Shown: positions 6,446-6,534 of the stretch, in pieces
Layout of the letters: every line of letters begins with the position of its first letter
How positions within the stretch are numbered: position 1 is the stretch's first letter
NCBI GenBank assembly: GCA_938027385.1
Contig: CALJBF010000258.1
Location: 1 to 6,534, forward strand
From: an uncultured Porphyromonadaceae bacterium
GTDB taxonomy: Bacteria; Bacteroidota; Bacteroidia; Bacteroidales; Muribaculaceae
Reading direction: 5' to 3'
DNA: 6,534 nucleotides
The notes under the pieces: generated by a model
The model's input: only the letters and a program-made list of their open reading frames with translations
Told to the model about the DNA's origin: nothing
Databases searched by the model: none
Translations under genes and position numbers: made by a program

Positions 6446-6533
6446 TGTAGGGACATCGCTCTGCGATGTATGGGCGAAAATCCGAGAACGCTCTCCGATT
6501 CCGGTTTCAACATGCCGAAGGCATGTCCCTACA
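6446..6533. repeat. 88-bp symmetric palindromic element with twin hairpins
   Basis: Terminal inverted repeats TGTAGGGACAT (6446-6456) and ATGTCCCTACA (6523-6533) are perfect over 11 bp. Inside lie two mirrored hairpins of equal shape: ACATCGC-TCT-GCGATGT (6453-6469) and ACATGCC-GAA-GGCATGT (6510-6526), each a 7-bp stem with a 3-nt loop. A third hairpin sits at the centre: AATC(C)GAGA / TCTC(C)GATT (6479-6487 with 6492-6500), one mismatch. All share the same symmetry axis at 6489.5. This resembles a paired REP/BIME-like or MITE-like intergenic element. No coding capacity is visible. It ends one base before the window does, so sequence beyond could belong to it. Confidence 0.75.
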
Positions 6534-6534
6534 A

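Larger units (their letters stand above)
6349..6447. repeat. Four AAAATG boxes spaced 33, 30 and 30 bp
   Basis: AAAATG occurs at 6349, 6382, 6412 and 6442. The middle two copies are the longer identical 9-mer GTAAAATGG (6380-6388 and 6410-6418). The outer two are looser (AGAAAATGTGG and GTCAAAATG). Read towards the gene they are CCATTTTAC-like. The spacing is near three helical turns, which would put all copies on about the same DNA face. Binding sites for a regulator and decayed short repeats are both possible. Confidence 0.45.
6316..6534. other. Gene-free region upstream of the run
   Basis: This stretch has no supportable open reading frame and should carry the promoter of the nDsbD-like gene. 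The 45 bp next to the start are AT-rich. The rest is a chain of short hairpins, repeated AAAATG boxes and one symmetric 88-bp element, each listed separately. I could not find a match to the Bacteroidetes -33 TTTG / -7 TAnnTTTG pair reading towards the gene. Confidence 0.6.

Noticed and set aside
6349..6534. CRISPR-like periodicity in the intergenic repeats
   Set aside because: The repeated unit is only 6-9 bases, the gaps contain hairpins and not unrelated spacers, and there are no cas genes.

Overview
This window looks chromosomal and comes from a Bacteroidota member, most likely a Bacteroidales gut commensal, possibly Muribaculaceae. The lineage is inferred from protein style (GCNDxTC-type DsbD N-domains, a Bacteroidales-like topoisomerase III, a FeoB-associated-type Cys-rich peptide), from starts preceded by A-rich stretches instead of Shine-Dalgarno sequences, and from a TGTAGGGACAT-type intergenic palindrome. 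No search could be run, so it remains tentative. Base composition is GC-rich by eye, so long antisense open frames are common; these were treated as shadows.

All six credible genes lie on the minus strand, so transcription runs from right to left. The order is: a stand-alone secreted DsbD N-terminal-like domain (5854-6315); a full-length DsbD-type thiol:disulfide transporter (3836-5815); a two-domain MazG nucleotide pyrophosphohydrolase (2991-3836) whose ATG shares one base with the dsbD stop; a small cysteine-free secreted protein of unknown function (2457-2861); type IA topoisomerase III (271-2409); and a 74-residue Cys-rich membrane peptide (50-274) overlapping topB by ATGA. The tight junctions suggest two co-transcribed blocks, nDsbD-like/dsbD/mazG and secreted protein/topB/Cys-rich peptide. 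They are separated by a 129-bp gap holding a potentially structured leader.

The first two genes form one logical unit. DsbD carries electrons from cytoplasmic thioredoxin across the inner membrane, and the separate N-domain protein has the same cysteine pair at the same residue numbers, so it is a plausible extra periplasmic acceptor. MazG (nucleotide pool cleaning) and TopB (decatenation and recombination intermediates) are housekeeping functions with no obvious pathway link to DsbD.

The right-hand 219 bp (6316-6534) have no gene. They contain an 88-bp bilaterally symmetric element with two mirrored 7-bp-stem hairpins, preceded by AAAATG boxes about 30 bp apart with hairpins between some of them. 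I see no phage, CRISPR, transposase, tRNA or rRNA. The noncoding structures and the secreted unknown protein are the least explained parts; I find no convincing new multi-gene system.
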